Assembly: GCA_046160825.1 (NCBI GenBank)
Contig: JBJXHC010000123.1
Span: forward strand, 1-36,226
Length of the DNA stretch: 36,226 bases
Direction of reading: 5' to 3'
From: JBJXHC01 sp046160825
GTDB lineage: Bacteria; Bacteroidota; Ignavibacteria; UBA10030; UBA6906
This document shows positions 24,754 to 34,265 of the stretch, in pieces. Under the pieces are notes generated by a model. The model was not told the origin of the DNA and made no database searches. It saw only the letters and a list, made by a program, of their open reading frames with translations. Position numbers and translations under genes: made by a program. Numbering within the stretch: position 1 is the stretch's first letter; every line of letters starts with the position of its first letter.

Positions 24754-27315
24754 ATGCGTCGTCCATTTGCAGTCCTGATAATGTTAGCCGCGTTTGGGAT
24801 ATCGTTCCACACAACTTTTGAGAAACGTCCCTCCCGCATCGGCGGAATGGCAAAGAAGCAAACGCCCGGCGACTGGTTCTGGAGGCAGCGGTCATACCCC
24901 CAAGGTTACATTGATCCGGCATTGAGAAAGCGGTCGCTCGAACAAGCAGCCGAACTCAAGTCTACAGCAGAGCGAACTGGCGCTGATGTCTGGACGCAGA
25001 AAGGGCCTTCCAATATAGGCGGGCGCATCACCACGATGGCCATCAGCCAGCAGAATCCGAATGTGATTTATGCAGGAGCTGCGGATGGTGGTGTGATCAA
25101 ATCGACGAATGCAGGCGTCAACTGGACACATCTCTCCGATGACCAGCCGAGTCTTTCGATGGGAGCAATTGCGGTGGACCCTTTCGACGACAACATTGTG
25201 TACGTCGGTACCGGTGAGGCGAACTCCAGTGGCGATTCATACGACGGCTTCGGTTTGCTTAAGAGCACGAACGGTGGCGCGTCGTGGTTCCACCTCGGAC
25301 TCGAAGAGACACGTCACATAGGCAAGATCGTGATCGATCCGCTCAACACAAACAATGTGTACGTTGCCGCCATGGGCACGCTGTTCAGTGGCAATCCGGA
25401 CCGTGGTGTGTATAAATCCACGGACGCGGGCGCAACGTGGAGCAATGTCCTCTTCGTGAATGACTCCACCGGTGTAGTGGATATTGCCATCGATCTTGCG
25501 AATCCCAATATCCTCATCGCCGCCGCGTGGCAACGCATGCGCGGCCCACAGGGAAGACGCTTCGTTGGGGGCATCCACACCGGCATCTATCGCACAACAA
25601 ATGCCGGTGCAACGTGGCAGCTCTTGTCCAATGGTCTTCCCGCACCCGCCGCAAATATCGGCAGACCTGGCGTGGCGATAGCACCATCAAATTCGTCGGT
25701 AGCATACGTCGCGTATGCGGACGATCCGGGAAATTTTATCGGGGCATACAAAACAACGGACGGCGGCGACTCCTGGGTGCGTACGAATGACGGGGGACTC
25801 TCTGGTCTCTATAGCAATTTTGGCTGGTACTTCGGCAAAGTGTTCGTGCATCCGGCGAACGAGAACAACGCGTATGTCTTCGGTGTTTCGATCGGTAAAA
25901 CAACCGACGGCGGAGCGTCCTGGTCAACGCAGAGCACAACTCACGCTGACAACCACGCAATGGTCTTCCATCCCACTGATCCCGCTATTCTTTATATAGG
26001 AAACGATGGAGGCCGGGCAAAATCCGTGAACGGCAGCGCTTCATGGTTTCGGGAGGCGAACCAGGATTTGTTCATCACACAGTTTTATGCGGGTTATATC
26101 GACCCTCTCAATCCCGCTCTCAGCATCGGCGGCACGCAGGATAACGGCACACCGCGTACCACCACCGGCAACACCAACGACTGGGCGAGTATCAACGGGG
26201 GCGACGGATTCTATGCTGTTGTTGACTACACGAATTCCAACAACCAGTACGCCGAGTCGCAATATGGGGCAATCCGCCGGACAACGAATAATTGGGCTGG
26301 CAATCTTGGCGGGACCTCCGGCATCAGTTCCGCGGATAGAAAGAACTGGTCAACCCCTATCGTCATCGACCCCAACAACCCTGCCAAACTCTACACTGGA
26401 ACACACCGGATGTACAGAACAACGAACCGCGCAGTAAGCTGGGTAACGATCAGCGCTGATCTGTCCAAAGGTCCGGTATCGGGTTTCACGGCGTACGCAA
26501 CCATCACAACGATTGATGCCGCAACCACTGACAGCAACGTGGTAATGGCCGGAACGGACGATGGCAATGTGTGGGTAACGACGAATGGCGGCGCGAATTG
26601 GCTAAAGGTCTCCGACTCACTTCCCAATCGTTGGGTGACACGCGTACGGTTCGATCCCACCAATCACATGATTGCGTACGTAACTCACTCCGGTTACCGA
26701 ATCGATAGTCCACTACCGTACATTTCCAGGACAAGCGATCTCGGTGCATCGTGGCAGGACATTAGTGGCAACTTGCCGGAAGCACCAATCAATGTTGTGC
26801 TTGTTGACCCACAACATACTGACAGACTCTACATTGGAACGGATGTCGGCTGTTACTTCACAACAAACACCGGCGCAACATGGCAGGCGATGGGAAGCGG
26901 GTTTCCGAATGTTGCAATCAGCGACATGCAACTCCATGCCACCACACGAATCGCCCGGGCATTCACACATGGCCGATCAATGTGGGAGATCGGCTTGGAT
27001 CAATTGACTGACATTGCAGAAACACAAACACGTCCACTGGAATTCACCCTAAGTCAAAACTATCCCAATCCCTTCAATCCGAGTACTGCGATTCCGTTCG
27101 CACTCACCCGCTCATCCCACACCCGGCTGTTGATCTATGATGCAGCGGGGCGCTCGGTTGCAACTCTTGTTGATGATGTCCTTCCAGCCGGGGAACACAG
27201 TGTTTCATGGAACGCTCGCACCTCCGCAGGTATGCCGGTTTCAAGCGGGGTGTATTTCTACAGGCTCACGGTGCAGGGAAGGCATGAAATCAAGAAGATG
27301 ATTCTTATGCGGTGA
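24754..27315 (+). CDS. T9SS-secreted VPS10/BNR-like propeller protein
   Basis: This 853-residue protein starts at the ATG at 24754, with GAGGT five bases before; the GTG at 24751 is too close to that site. After a short hydrophobic N-terminus (AVLIMLAAFGISF) come about eleven Asp-box-like motifs, such as KSTNGGASWFHL and YRTTNAGATWQLL, alternating with strands like NVIYAGAADGGV and NIVYVGTGE. This is the pattern of VPS10/sortilin-type and glycosyl hydrolase-like propellers. The region 'GPSNIGGRITTMA' is the typical first blade of these exo-surface proteins. A T9SS sorting domain (NYPNPFNPSTAIPF to IKKMILMR) ends it. It diverges from the sensor kinase across a 249-bp gap. A weak TTGCTT-N18-TACATT (24677-24706) may be its promoter. 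It is convergent with the PhoD gene, with only 12 bp between stops. Confidence 0.88.
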   Translation: MRRPFAVLIMLAAFGISFHTTFEKRPSRIGGMAKKQTPGDWFWRQRSYPQGYIDPALRKRSLEQAAELKSTAERTGADVWTQKGPSNIGGRITTMAISQQNPNVIYAGAADGGVIKSTNAGVNWTHLSDDQPSLSMGAIAVDPFDDNIVYVGTGEANSSGDSYDGFGLLKSTNGGASWFHLGLEETRHIGKIVIDPLNTNNVYVAAMGTLFSGNPDRGVYKSTDAGATWSNVLFVNDSTGVVDIAIDLANPNILIAAAWQRMRGPQGRRFVGGIHTGIYRTTNAGATWQLLSNGLPAPAANIGRPGVAIAPSNSSVAYVAYADDPGNFIGAYKTTDGGDSWVRTNDGGLSGLYSNFGWYFGKVFVHPANENNAYVFGVSIGKTTDGGASWSTQSTTHADNHAMVFHPTDPAILYIGNDGGRAKSVNGSASWFREANQDLFITQFYAGYIDPLNPALSIGGTQDNGTPRTTTGNTNDWASINGGDGFYAVVDYTNSNNQYAESQYGAIRRTTNNWAGNLGGTSGISSADRKNWSTPIVIDPNNPAKLYTGTHRMYRTTNRAVSWVTISADLSKGPVSGFTAYATITTIDAATTDSNVVMAGTDDGNVWVTTNGGANWLKVSDSLPNRWVTRVRFDPTNHMIAYVTHSGYRIDSPLPYISRTSDLGASWQDISGNLPEAPINVVLVDPQHTDRLYIGTDVGCYFTTNTGATWQAMGSGFPNVAISDMQLHATTRIARAFTHGRSMWEIGLDQLTDIAETQTRPLEFTLSQNYPNPFNPSTAIPFALTRSSHTRLLIYDAAGRSVATLVDDVLPAGEHSVSWNARTSAGMPVSSGVYFYRLTVQGRHEIKKMILMR

Positions 27316-27327
27316 GTTTGGTGCGGC

Positions 27328-28689
27328 CTATTCTTTGGGTATAAGATCTTTTGCCATGACGGTTCGCGTCCACCGCAACGAATCGCCGCTGTCGTAACAC
27401 TCCATGGTCAGTCGCCGGTTGGTGCGCGGGCCGTCGAACTTCAGCAGACCAAAGTTTCTTTTATCCCTTACAAGCGTTCCTGCGACACGCTCCGGATTGT
27501 CCAGCTCGTGTTCCGGGTTGCCTAGTCCGGAGGTGAGTGGCGAACTGGTGAAATCGTAAAGAGGATAGAACGTCGAGTCCTCGATCTTGATCAACTCCGT
27601 GTGGTGCCTGTCCCCAGAAAGAAATACCACTCCCGCGATTTTCTGTTCTTTTATCCATCCCAATAACTCGCGTTGCTCATGGGAATATTTGGCGAACGAC
27701 TCATGGGATGAAATGGGATTCAGCATCTGATTTCCGCTGGCGACGATCTTGAACGGTGCGTCGCTGGAGATAAGCGACTCCTTCAACCATTGCAACTGCC
27801 CCGGCCCGAACACCTGTTTCCCCGGCGTGTCCGGAACGCGATTGGGTGAGCGATGGTACCGGTCGTCGAGAAGGAAGAACTCCACATCACCCCAAACGAA
27901 CCTGCTGAATATTCCCGGGACTTCATCAAGTCCGTACGTGTGGTTGGCCCAGAATAATGTGAACGTCTCAAGTGCCTCTCGGCGCAGGTTGAATGTCCGG
28001 TCGGCGTCATTCGGTCCATAGTCATGGTCGTCCCAGATTGCGTAGTTGTGTGATGCGCTGAGAATCGACTGAATTTCCGGCAGGGCGCGGGTGTGAGCGT
28101 TGCGCTGGCGCATCCTCGCCTCGGAAGTCCAATCAATCTCGCGGTAGTATGTGTTGTCCCCCAACCAGAGCATCAGGTCCGGTTGCTTCCGGGCAATGGC
28201 AGTGAAGATGCCGTACTCGTCGCCGTAAGGACGGCCCGGTCGGTCAGAGAGAGAATCGTTCACATACACGCACGAACCAAGAGCGACACTGAACACGGGC
28301 GGATCTTTTCGCCATTGCCAGAGCGGCTGCGTTTGGAACACAAGCCGGTTGCCACGCTTCGCCACCTTCCCATTCACCAACACCTCGTATTCGAATTTCT
28401 TGCCTTCGTCCAATCCGGTGACCAGCGTGTGAACAATAAACTCGTTCTCTGCTGTAGCCTTCATCGTCTTGCTTTTATCGGCGTGCTGTTTCTGTCCCTC
28501 AGGCCAGTAACGGTATTGGACGGTTCCTTCACCCGTGAGTTGTATCCAAAGCATCACCTCTGTCATCTCACCGTATCCCACCATCGGCCCGCTACGGATG
28601 GCAGCAGATTGTCCAAGCGCAGCATTCACGGAAAGCAACGTGCAAATGAGGAGAACACGATATATCGGGCGCGTGGGGTGAGTATTCAT
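27328..28689 (-). CDS. Exported PhoD-like phosphatase/phosphodiesterase
   Basis: This 453-residue protein has a signal peptide (residues about 10-27, VLLICTLLSVNAALGQ). A small N-terminal beta domain (about 28-122) matches PhoD_N. The catalytic domain carries metal-binding motifs in order: GSC (138-140), WLGDNTYY (175-182), WDDHDYGPND (219-228), FLLDDRYHR (272-280), a GNQ motif (319-321) and SGDRHHTEL (358-366). These are the hallmarks of the PhoD alkaline phosphatase superfamily, which hydrolyses phosphomonoesters or phosphodiesters outside the cytoplasm, usually with Ca2+ and Fe3+. The substrate here is not known. The ATG at 28689 has AGGA eight bases upstream. It shares the minus strand with the protease, but a hairpin and 269 bp separate them, so it is probably an independent unit. 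Confidence 0.9.
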   Translation of the reverse strand: MNTHPTRPIYRVLLICTLLSVNAALGQSAAIRSGPMVGYGEMTEVMLWIQLTGEGTVQYRYWPEGQKQHADKSKTMKATAENEFIVHTLVTGLDEGKKFEYEVLVNGKVAKRGNRLVFQTQPLWQWRKDPPVFSVALGSCVYVNDSLSDRPGRPYGDEYGIFTAIARKQPDLMLWLGDNTYYREIDWTSEARMRQRNAHTRALPEIQSILSASHNYAIWDDHDYGPNDADRTFNLRREALETFTLFWANHTYGLDEVPGIFSRFVWGDVEFFLLDDRYHRSPNRVPDTPGKQVFGPGQLQWLKESLISSDAPFKIVASGNQMLNPISSHESFAKYSHEQRELLGWIKEQKIAGVVFLSGDRHHTELIKIEDSTFYPLYDFTSSPLTSGLGNPEHELDNPERVAGTLVRDKRNFGLLKFDGPRTNRRLTMECYDSGDSLRWTRTVMAKDLIPKE

Positions 28690-28896
28690 GGATCATCCTA
28701 ATTATAGAAAGAGAGGAATGGTATGCTCAATACGGTAGCCTTGGGAACATAGCAAATTGGCTCCTGCATTCCAAGCGGTGCCAGGTCGTCGTGGAATCCA
28801 TGAGCACGAAGCCGTATTGGGATCTTCACACGTGACTAATCGTTTTTGATTATCTCCCGCCCATACACACAGGGAAGTGGTGTGGTAGGTTACGCA

Positions 28897-28927
28897 GAAG
28901 CCCTCGCCGGTAAACGGCGGGGGCTTC
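28897..28927 (-). terminator. Strong hairpin downstream of the S41 protease gene
   Basis: GAAGCCCTCGCCG (28897-28909) pairs with CGGCGGGGGCTTC (28915-28927), 13 bp with one G-U pair and a 5-base loop. It begins 31 bp after the protease stop on the minus strand. There is no T-tract on either side, so termination is possible but not certain. The rest of 28690-28958 shows no gene. Confidence 0.5.
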
Positions 28928-28958
28928 GTGCATTTGCGTCAGCCTACATTCAATAAAA

Positions 28959-31900
28959 TTACTTGCTCTTGTCCGGATACGGCGGCGGATCGGGGAGCTT
29001 CACCGGATTCTTTCTCATCTCTTCTTTGATGACTTCAATGCCTTTGTTAAGCTGATCATCCGTTCCTGCAAATTCATGGGCCGGGTCGTTGTCAACAAAA
29101 ATATCGGGATCTACACCCTTCCCTTCCATAATCCACTCCTTCCCCTCAACGTCGTAGCGCGAGAATTCGGGACGGTTCAAATAGCCGCCGTCCAGCAATG
29201 GCAGCGAGCCGCGAATACCGACAACACCGCCCCACGAACGCTTGCCGATCACCGGTCCGAGTTTGTATTTCTTGAAGCGATACGCCACGATGTCACCGTC
29301 GGATGCAGAGAACTCGTCGAGCAGCATCACTTTCGGGCCGAGCACCATTCCACCCGGATCAAGGTTGACTGCCGCGTTGCGCGCAATGCCGATCATGGCG
29401 ATCTCACGACGGAGCCGCTCAATGATCATAGGCGATACATTGCCACCGCCATTGCCACGCACGTCCACAATAAGCCCCTCCTTGCGGAGTTGCGGATAGT
29501 AGTACTTCACAAACTCATTGAGTCCATCCGCTCCCATGTTGGGTATATGGACATACCCCACCTTGCCGTCTGTTGCTTTGGAGACTTTCTCGATATTTCC
29601 CTGCACCCAGTTGAGATAGTACAACTGCTGCTCGCTTGCCGTTGGCACCACCACCACTTCGCGACCTCCGGATTCCTTTGCGTCGGAATTCAATGTCAAC
29701 GTCACTTGTTTTCCCGCCGTGTTGATCAGCGATTCGTAGACGTCGTTCATCTCGCTGGTCTTCTTGCCGTTGATGGCAATAATGTAATCGCCTTCGCGTA
29801 CATCCACGCCAATCTCGGTAAGCGGGGAACGAAGAGCCTTGTCCCAGTTTTGCCCCTTGAGGATCTTCGTGATACGGTAGAACCGTGACGAAGCGTCGCG
29901 CTGCAACTGGGCGCCAAGGAGACCGAGTTGAATACGCTCCGGCTTCGGGTAATCGCCGCCACCAACGTAGGCGTGGCCGACATTCAATTCACCAATCAAC
30001 TCTCCGATAATATACGTCAGGTCGGCGCGGTGGTTCACGTGGCTGAGTAATGGCTCATAGTTCTTGCGCATCTGTTCCCAGTTGACGCCGTGCATGTTGG
30101 GGGCATAGAAGAAATCACGCATCTGCCGCCAGCATTCATTATAGATTTGCTTCCATTCCGCCTTCCGGTCGAGCGTCGTTTTCATGTCGCCGATGTTCAA
30201 CTTCTCCGACGCATCGATTTTGGAGGAGGGAAGATCAATGATGGAATGCGCTCCGTCCCCGCCCACGAGCATCTTCTTTCCGTCAGCAGAAATCTCGAAA
30301 CCGTTGAACTCGCCAAGTTCGGCCTCTTTCTGCTTGCCAAGATCATACATCATGATTTTTGTCTTCTCGTCCTTGCTGCCGCTACGTGTGTAGTAGAGCT
30401 TTTCGCCAACAGAGGTGAGGTTACCGTACCATGCCGCATCGACAGGCAAAGCCGTAACGCGACTTTGCAGTCCCTCCAAGTCCACCTTCACACTCACTTT
30501 GGAATCTTCCTTCTTGTCATCTTTCTTTTCATCGTCTTTCTTGGCCTCTGCCTTCTCCTTTGCAGTGACTGTCACCTCATCACTCTTGGGTGCGAAGGGA
30601 GACTTCGTGTCTTTTGTCAGTGCAACGAGATAAATTCCCGCCATGTCATTATAGGAGTGATTCCATTCTGTTGAACTGTATGTCGGACTGTAGCTTCTAT
30701 CCGATAAAAAGAAGAGATACTTGCCGTCTGCTCCGAACGCCGCCCCATACGATTCAAACCAGCCGTCGGTTACCGGATACGATTCCTTCTTATCAAGGGA
30801 ATACAACTGCACCGTGGACATGGTCTTCTCTTCCGGAAGAGAATACGTAAGCCACCTGCTGTCCGGCGACCAGTTGAACTGAGTGATCTCCCATGATTTT
30901 GCCTGAGCAACAATGGTGGTGGACTTTGAATCTACATCAACGTATTGCAGTCGCAGCTTCTTATCTCCCCATACCAATTTCTTGCTGTCGGGAGACCAGA
31001 GCATCTGATACTTGTACGTGTCAGCATTCCTGGTGAGTTGTACCGGTGCACCTTTACCGTCTTGCGCTACCACATAGATTTCGTCCTCTCCGGATGCGTC
31101 GGAAATATACGCGATCCATTTGCCGTCGGGAGACCACTTGGAGTTCCTCTCATGGACGCCGGAGGTGTTCGTAATGTTGCGCGTGTTACCATATTTTGCG
31201 GGGACGGTGAAGACTTCACCGCGCGCTCCGAACAGGGCGCGGTTGCCGTCAGGAGAGATTTCGTAGTTCGTCACTTCCTTGCTCACATCCTTCAACCCGC
31301 CACGACCGATATCGAAGTCTTCCTGGATGGAGATGGAGACCTTCGCTGCCTGTTCTGTCGCCAGATCGAGTTTGTAAATGTAGCCTCCGTTTTCAAACAC
31401 GATGGCTTTGTCGCCGAGTGACGGGAACTTGACATCGAAGTCGGTGAAATTGGTCAACTTCTTCGTTTGTTTTGAATCAAGATCATAGACAAACAGATTC
31501 ATGCGCGAATCACGGTCCGAAGCGAAGTAGATTTTATTCCCACTCCACATCGGGATGATATCCTGTGCGGGGTTGTTGGTAACATTGGTGATCTGTTTCG
31601 TCTCGAAGTCATAAATCCACACATCGTCCGCCTGACCGCCCCGGTACCGTTTCCAGGTACGGAATTCACGGAAAACGCGGTTGTAGGCCATTTTTTTCTT
31701 GTCAGGCGAAAACGAAGTGAACCCGCCACGCGGCAACGGAAGCTGTTCCGGGCTTCCACCATCCACGCTCGCGAAATACAGCTGTCCGATAAAATCATTG
31801 CGCTCCGTCCGGCGCGACCGGTACACGATGGTCTTATCGTCTTTCCATGCCATCACGATATTGTTCGGGCCCATGCGGTCGGAGACATCATCACGTCCGA

Positions 31901-32222
31901 GCGTTGCGGTATACGTGAGACGTTTCGGAACGCCACCCTCGGAGGGCATAAGAAAGACTTCGGTGTTGCCGTCATACTGGCCTGTGAACGCGAGCCACTT
32001 GCCATCGGGCGAGAACCGCGCAAACATCTCGTAGCCGATGTCGGTGGTAATTTTGCGCGCTGTGCCCCCCGATGCACTCACCGTGTAGAGGTCGCCTGCG
32101 TACGAGAAGACAATCTGATTGCCGTGGATGGCGGGGAAACGGAGAAGGCGCGCTTCCTGTGCCTGAAGCGCAATCGGAAGTGCTGCGAGAACACACAAAA
32201 TAGCCAAAGATCGGAACTTCAT
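28959..32222 (-). CDS. Tricorn-like S41 family peptidase with WD40-like propeller and PDZ domain
   Basis: The protein has 1087 residues from the ATG at 32222, which begins MKFRSLAILCVLAALPIALQ, a signal peptide with an AAAGGG site upstream. The 34 residues before it in the open frame are rejected. Repeated PD40/WD40-like blades (about 30-600) show 'S-P-D-G-K-W-L/I-A-F/Y' motifs. A Lys/Glu-rich linker lies at about 555-585. The tricorn-type core region includes GELNVGHAYVGGG, with His750 the likely catalytic histidine. A PDZ domain (about 785-870) follows. The S41 catalytic domain has the oxyanion segment DVRGNGGGN and Ser974 in FSASDGD. Tricorn-like proteases degrade peptides processively; this one should be periplasmic or extracellular. 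All catalytic residues I can locate are present. Confidence 0.92.
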   Translation of the reverse strand: MKFRSLAILCVLAALPIALQAQEARLLRFPAIHGNQIVFSYAGDLYTVSASGGTARKITTDIGYEMFARFSPDGKWLAFTGQYDGNTEVFLMPSEGGVPKRLTYTATLGRDDVSDRMGPNNIVMAWKDDKTIVYRSRRTERNDFIGQLYFASVDGGSPEQLPLPRGGFTSFSPDKKKMAYNRVFREFRTWKRYRGGQADDVWIYDFETKQITNVTNNPAQDIIPMWSGNKIYFASDRDSRMNLFVYDLDSKQTKKLTNFTDFDVKFPSLGDKAIVFENGGYIYKLDLATEQAAKVSISIQEDFDIGRGGLKDVSKEVTNYEISPDGNRALFGARGEVFTVPAKYGNTRNITNTSGVHERNSKWSPDGKWIAYISDASGEDEIYVVAQDGKGAPVQLTRNADTYKYQMLWSPDSKKLVWGDKKLRLQYVDVDSKSTTIVAQAKSWEITQFNWSPDSRWLTYSLPEEKTMSTVQLYSLDKKESYPVTDGWFESYGAAFGADGKYLFFLSDRSYSPTYSSTEWNHSYNDMAGIYLVALTKDTKSPFAPKSDEVTVTAKEKAEAKKDDEKKDDKKEDSKVSVKVDLEGLQSRVTALPVDAAWYGNLTSVGEKLYYTRSGSKDEKTKIMMYDLGKQKEAELGEFNGFEISADGKKMLVGGDGAHSIIDLPSSKIDASEKLNIGDMKTTLDRKAEWKQIYNECWRQMRDFFYAPNMHGVNWEQMRKNYEPLLSHVNHRADLTYIIGELIGELNVGHAYVGGGDYPKPERIQLGLLGAQLQRDASSRFYRITKILKGQNWDKALRSPLTEIGVDVREGDYIIAINGKKTSEMNDVYESLINTAGKQVTLTLNSDAKESGGREVVVVPTASEQQLYYLNWVQGNIEKVSKATDGKVGYVHIPNMGADGLNEFVKYYYPQLRKEGLIVDVRGNGGGNVSPMIIERLRREIAMIGIARNAAVNLDPGGMVLGPKVMLLDEFSASDGDIVAYRFKKYKLGPVIGKRSWGGVVGIRGSLPLLDGGYLNRPEFSRYDVEGKEWIMEGKGVDPDIFVDNDPAHEFAGTDDQLNKGIEVIKEEMRKNPVKLPDPPPYPDKSK

Positions 32223-32354
32223 GAAAGACCCTTTCTGGATTGGAAACAGGTGTGATTGACCCCATGTTGTACGCAAGATTGGTGCAGGGGATTCAAACTT
32301 AGGAAGATTGATGGGAAGATTCAAGGATTCGTCCGGTACGGATTTGAATCACGA

Positions 32355-33482
32355 TCAGGCCAGGAAATGCCGCACCAACTCGTCGGAATTCCCGATTGCC
32401 AACCGGGCAATCCCACGGCCGCATAACGCCCCAATCACATTGCCCGTACCTGAATACGCGCCTGTTGCCCACACGCCGGGTCGGACCTCTTCAACAATAG
32501 GAAGTCCGGTGGTTGTGTATGCAACCAATGCCGACCAGCGGTGTGTGACCGCCGCGTGAACACGAAGCTGCGTGCGAAGAAAATTCTCCAGCGCGGATTG
32601 AATAACAGATGATGTCTCCACGCTGGTGGTCCATTCATCCTCACCGCCGAGATCACGGAACCCTCCGAGAGCGATACGTCCGTCTGCGAGTTGTTGCCAG
32701 TACTCGTAGCCAAACCGGGCATACACGGGACGCGAGACATGGATTTCATTCGTGGGCGCGGAGGCAAGCATTTGAAGCCGGGCTGTGCGAACGCGCGGGG
32801 CGAGTTCCGGGAGAACCAGTTCCAGCCCGCCGTCAACGCAGACAAAAACCTGGTCGCAGAGTATTCGTCCGTGGGGCGTTGTTACTTCTCCGTGCCTGAG
32901 AGACCGGGCAGGACTTTGGGAGAATAGTTGGGCATTGGCATTCATCGCTCGACTGGCGAGAATCCTACAGCGTTGCAACGGATTAAAAGCTCCGTCGGTG
33001 GGAATGAGGAGCCCGGTGCCTTCGGGACCGTCATACTTCAGAGCGGGCAAACCATCCGCTTGCATGGCTTCGAGTTGTTTGCGGCAGTCTTCCACCTCAT
33101 CATCGCGCAAGGCAACGCGCAGCGTTCCGATTCTGCGGATGGCTTCGGGTGTCTCGGACATCATTCGATCAATTTCATCCATCGTCAGGCGGTAGATATT
33201 CAGCGCACGTTCATGTCCGAATGCCTCAACGGCGTGATGATGGAACTTCGCCAATCCCGCAAGCAGGAATCCCCCATTGCGTCCTGCAGCTCCGGCGCCA
33301 ACGTCGCCAGCGTCAATACCGGCAACGCTCAAGCCCATGCGCTGCAATTCGCCGATGCAGGCAAGTCCCGATCCACCGAGACCGACGACACACGCATCGA
33401 CGGTAAGCTCGCGGTCAAGTTGCTGCAACGATTGCCACGAAAGGTCATCCCATACCGGAAGGTTGTTATTGGAAAGAGTCAA
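32355..33482 (-). CDS. DAO-family FAD-dependent oxidoreductase
   Basis: This 375-residue protein has the nucleotide-binding motif VVGLGGSGLACIGEL (GxGxxG at 34-39) and then 'G-I-D-A-G-D-V-G-x-G-A-A-G-R-N-G-G-F-L', typical of the glycine oxidase/D-amino acid oxidase-like (DadA/ThiO) family that oxidises amine substrates with FAD. The C-terminal end 'GVWATGAYSGTGNVIGALCGRGIARL' is a second FAD contact, recognisable by GAYSGTGN. The start is TTG at 33482. The frame is closed by a stop 18 bases upstream, and the FAD motif begins only about 30 residues in, so no ATG start is available. No clear ribosome-binding site is visible. It is separated from the protease by 132 bp. The substrate is unknown. 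Confidence 0.85.
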   Translation of the reverse strand: MTLSNNNLPVWDDLSWQSLQQLDRELTVDACVVGLGGSGLACIGELQRMGLSVAGIDAGDVGAGAAGRNGGFLLAGLAKFHHHAVEAFGHERALNIYRLTMDEIDRMMSETPEAIRRIGTLRVALRDDEVEDCRKQLEAMQADGLPALKYDGPEGTGLLIPTDGAFNPLQRCRILASRAMNANAQLFSQSPARSLRHGEVTTPHGRILCDQVFVCVDGGLELVLPELAPRVRTARLQMLASAPTNEIHVSRPVYARFGYEYWQQLADGRIALGGFRDLGGEDEWTTSVETSSVIQSALENFLRTQLRVHAAVTHRWSALVAYTTTGLPIVEEVRPGVWATGAYSGTGNVIGALCGRGIARLAIGNSDELVRHFLA

Positions 33483-33509
33483 AGCTGTTGGTATGTTCTA
33501 TGTGAATAG

Positions 33510-33623
33510 CCACGACCTTAAGGTCGTGGACAACAAACCCAAGATTTGAGGACTTTAGTCCATCAATTTAGGCTGAAGAACCATGCTGATGGTGCAACCC
33601 CGATGTAAGTGGCTAAAGCCACT
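33510..33623. repeat. Cluster of REP-like palindromes
   Basis: Three palindromes lie within 114 bp. CCACGACCTT followed by AAGGTCGTGG is a perfect 20-bp palindrome (33510-33529). GGACT-TT-AGTCC is at 33550-33561. AGTGGCT-AA-AGCCACT is at 33608-33623. A related word, AGGCTGAAG, lies between. The 'GGCTAAAGCC' and 'GACTTTAGTC' cores resemble the REP palindromes mobilised by RAYT (IS200/IS605-like tyrosine) transposases; this is family knowledge, and no such transposase is in the window. Confidence 0.85.
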
Positions 33624-33659
33624 CACAAAAGGAGAAATTAATTTGTTTTTTTTTGCGAT

Positions 33660-33701
33660 CCCCGACATGTCCCGAAGGGATGGCTTCGCCAAATGTCGGG
33701 G
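33660..33701. repeat. Inverted repeat with 9-bp arms
   Basis: CCCCGACAT (33660-33668) and ATGTCGGGG (33693-33701) frame a 24-base interior holding CCCGAAGGGATGGCTTCGCC. A run of nine T residues lies just to the left (33646-33654), on the wrong side for a plus-strand terminator, and as A residues on the minus strand. It is therefore best seen as a repeat rather than a terminator. Confidence 0.8.
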
Positions 33702-33751
33702 CCCTGAAGCTTGTCGCTATGCATGAGGTGTGAACTAAGAACGACGGGTGT

Positions 33752-34243
33752 CTATTTACTTACCCTCTGGAATGGAAACTCAATGCGCTTCGGCTTGTCG
33801 GCTGATTCGCCCGGGCCTTCGATTGCCGCTGTCATGGAGCCGTCGGCGTTCTGTGTATAGATAATACGCTGAGGAAAATCATGCGCAGGGTTTTCGAACA
33901 CAGCTGTGCCCTTTTCCAAAGAGGCGAGTTTGAATGCCACGGGGTACTTGTTCTCCGGGACTTTGGAGATATAAAACACTTCACCCGCCATCTCGACGAG
34001 CATGAGCGATTCTCCGAATGCCGTATCGCCCGTTGCCTTGACTATTCTGTAGCTCTCACCTTCCAATGTTCTATTGCTTTGTTGACGCCAGTGTTCGTAC
34101 GTGATGCTCTTTGCCGACTCGCGTTTCCATGTACCGATGACCCATTGCAGGTCGGAGAGCGTCGCTTTGTTGCTCTGAGCAGAAACCATTGGTATGGAAA
34201 GAAGCGACAAGAGCATGATGGAAAGATATAGTCTAATACGCAT
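33752..34243 (-). CDS. Small exported DUF6265-like protein
   Basis: This 163-residue protein has a signal peptide (residues 1-22, LYLSIMLLSLLSIPMVSAQ). The mature part is a lipocalin/beta-barrel-like domain with LQWVIGTWKRE near the start, 'Y-E-H-W', and NPAHDFPQRIIY near the end. These features match the DUF6265 family of small periplasmic or extracellular proteins of unknown function. The ATG at 34243 has an excellent AGGAGA 6 bases upstream. A palindrome at 34266-34285 sits in its leader. It may be cotranscribed with the AraC regulator 86 bp upstream. Confidence 0.85.
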   Translation of the reverse strand: MRIRLYLSIMLLSLLSIPMVSAQSNKATLSDLQWVIGTWKRESAKSITYEHWRQQSNRTLEGESYRIVKATGDTAFGESLMLVEMAGEVFYISKVPENKYPVAFKLASLEKGTAVFENPAHDFPQRIIYTQNADGSMTAAIEGPGESADKPKRIEFPFQRVSK

Positions 34244-34265
34244 GTAATTCTCCTTTGATTGAGAG

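Noticed and set aside
33660..33701. Intrinsic terminator for the DUF6265 gene
   Set aside because: The adjacent T-run is on the wrong side in both orientations.
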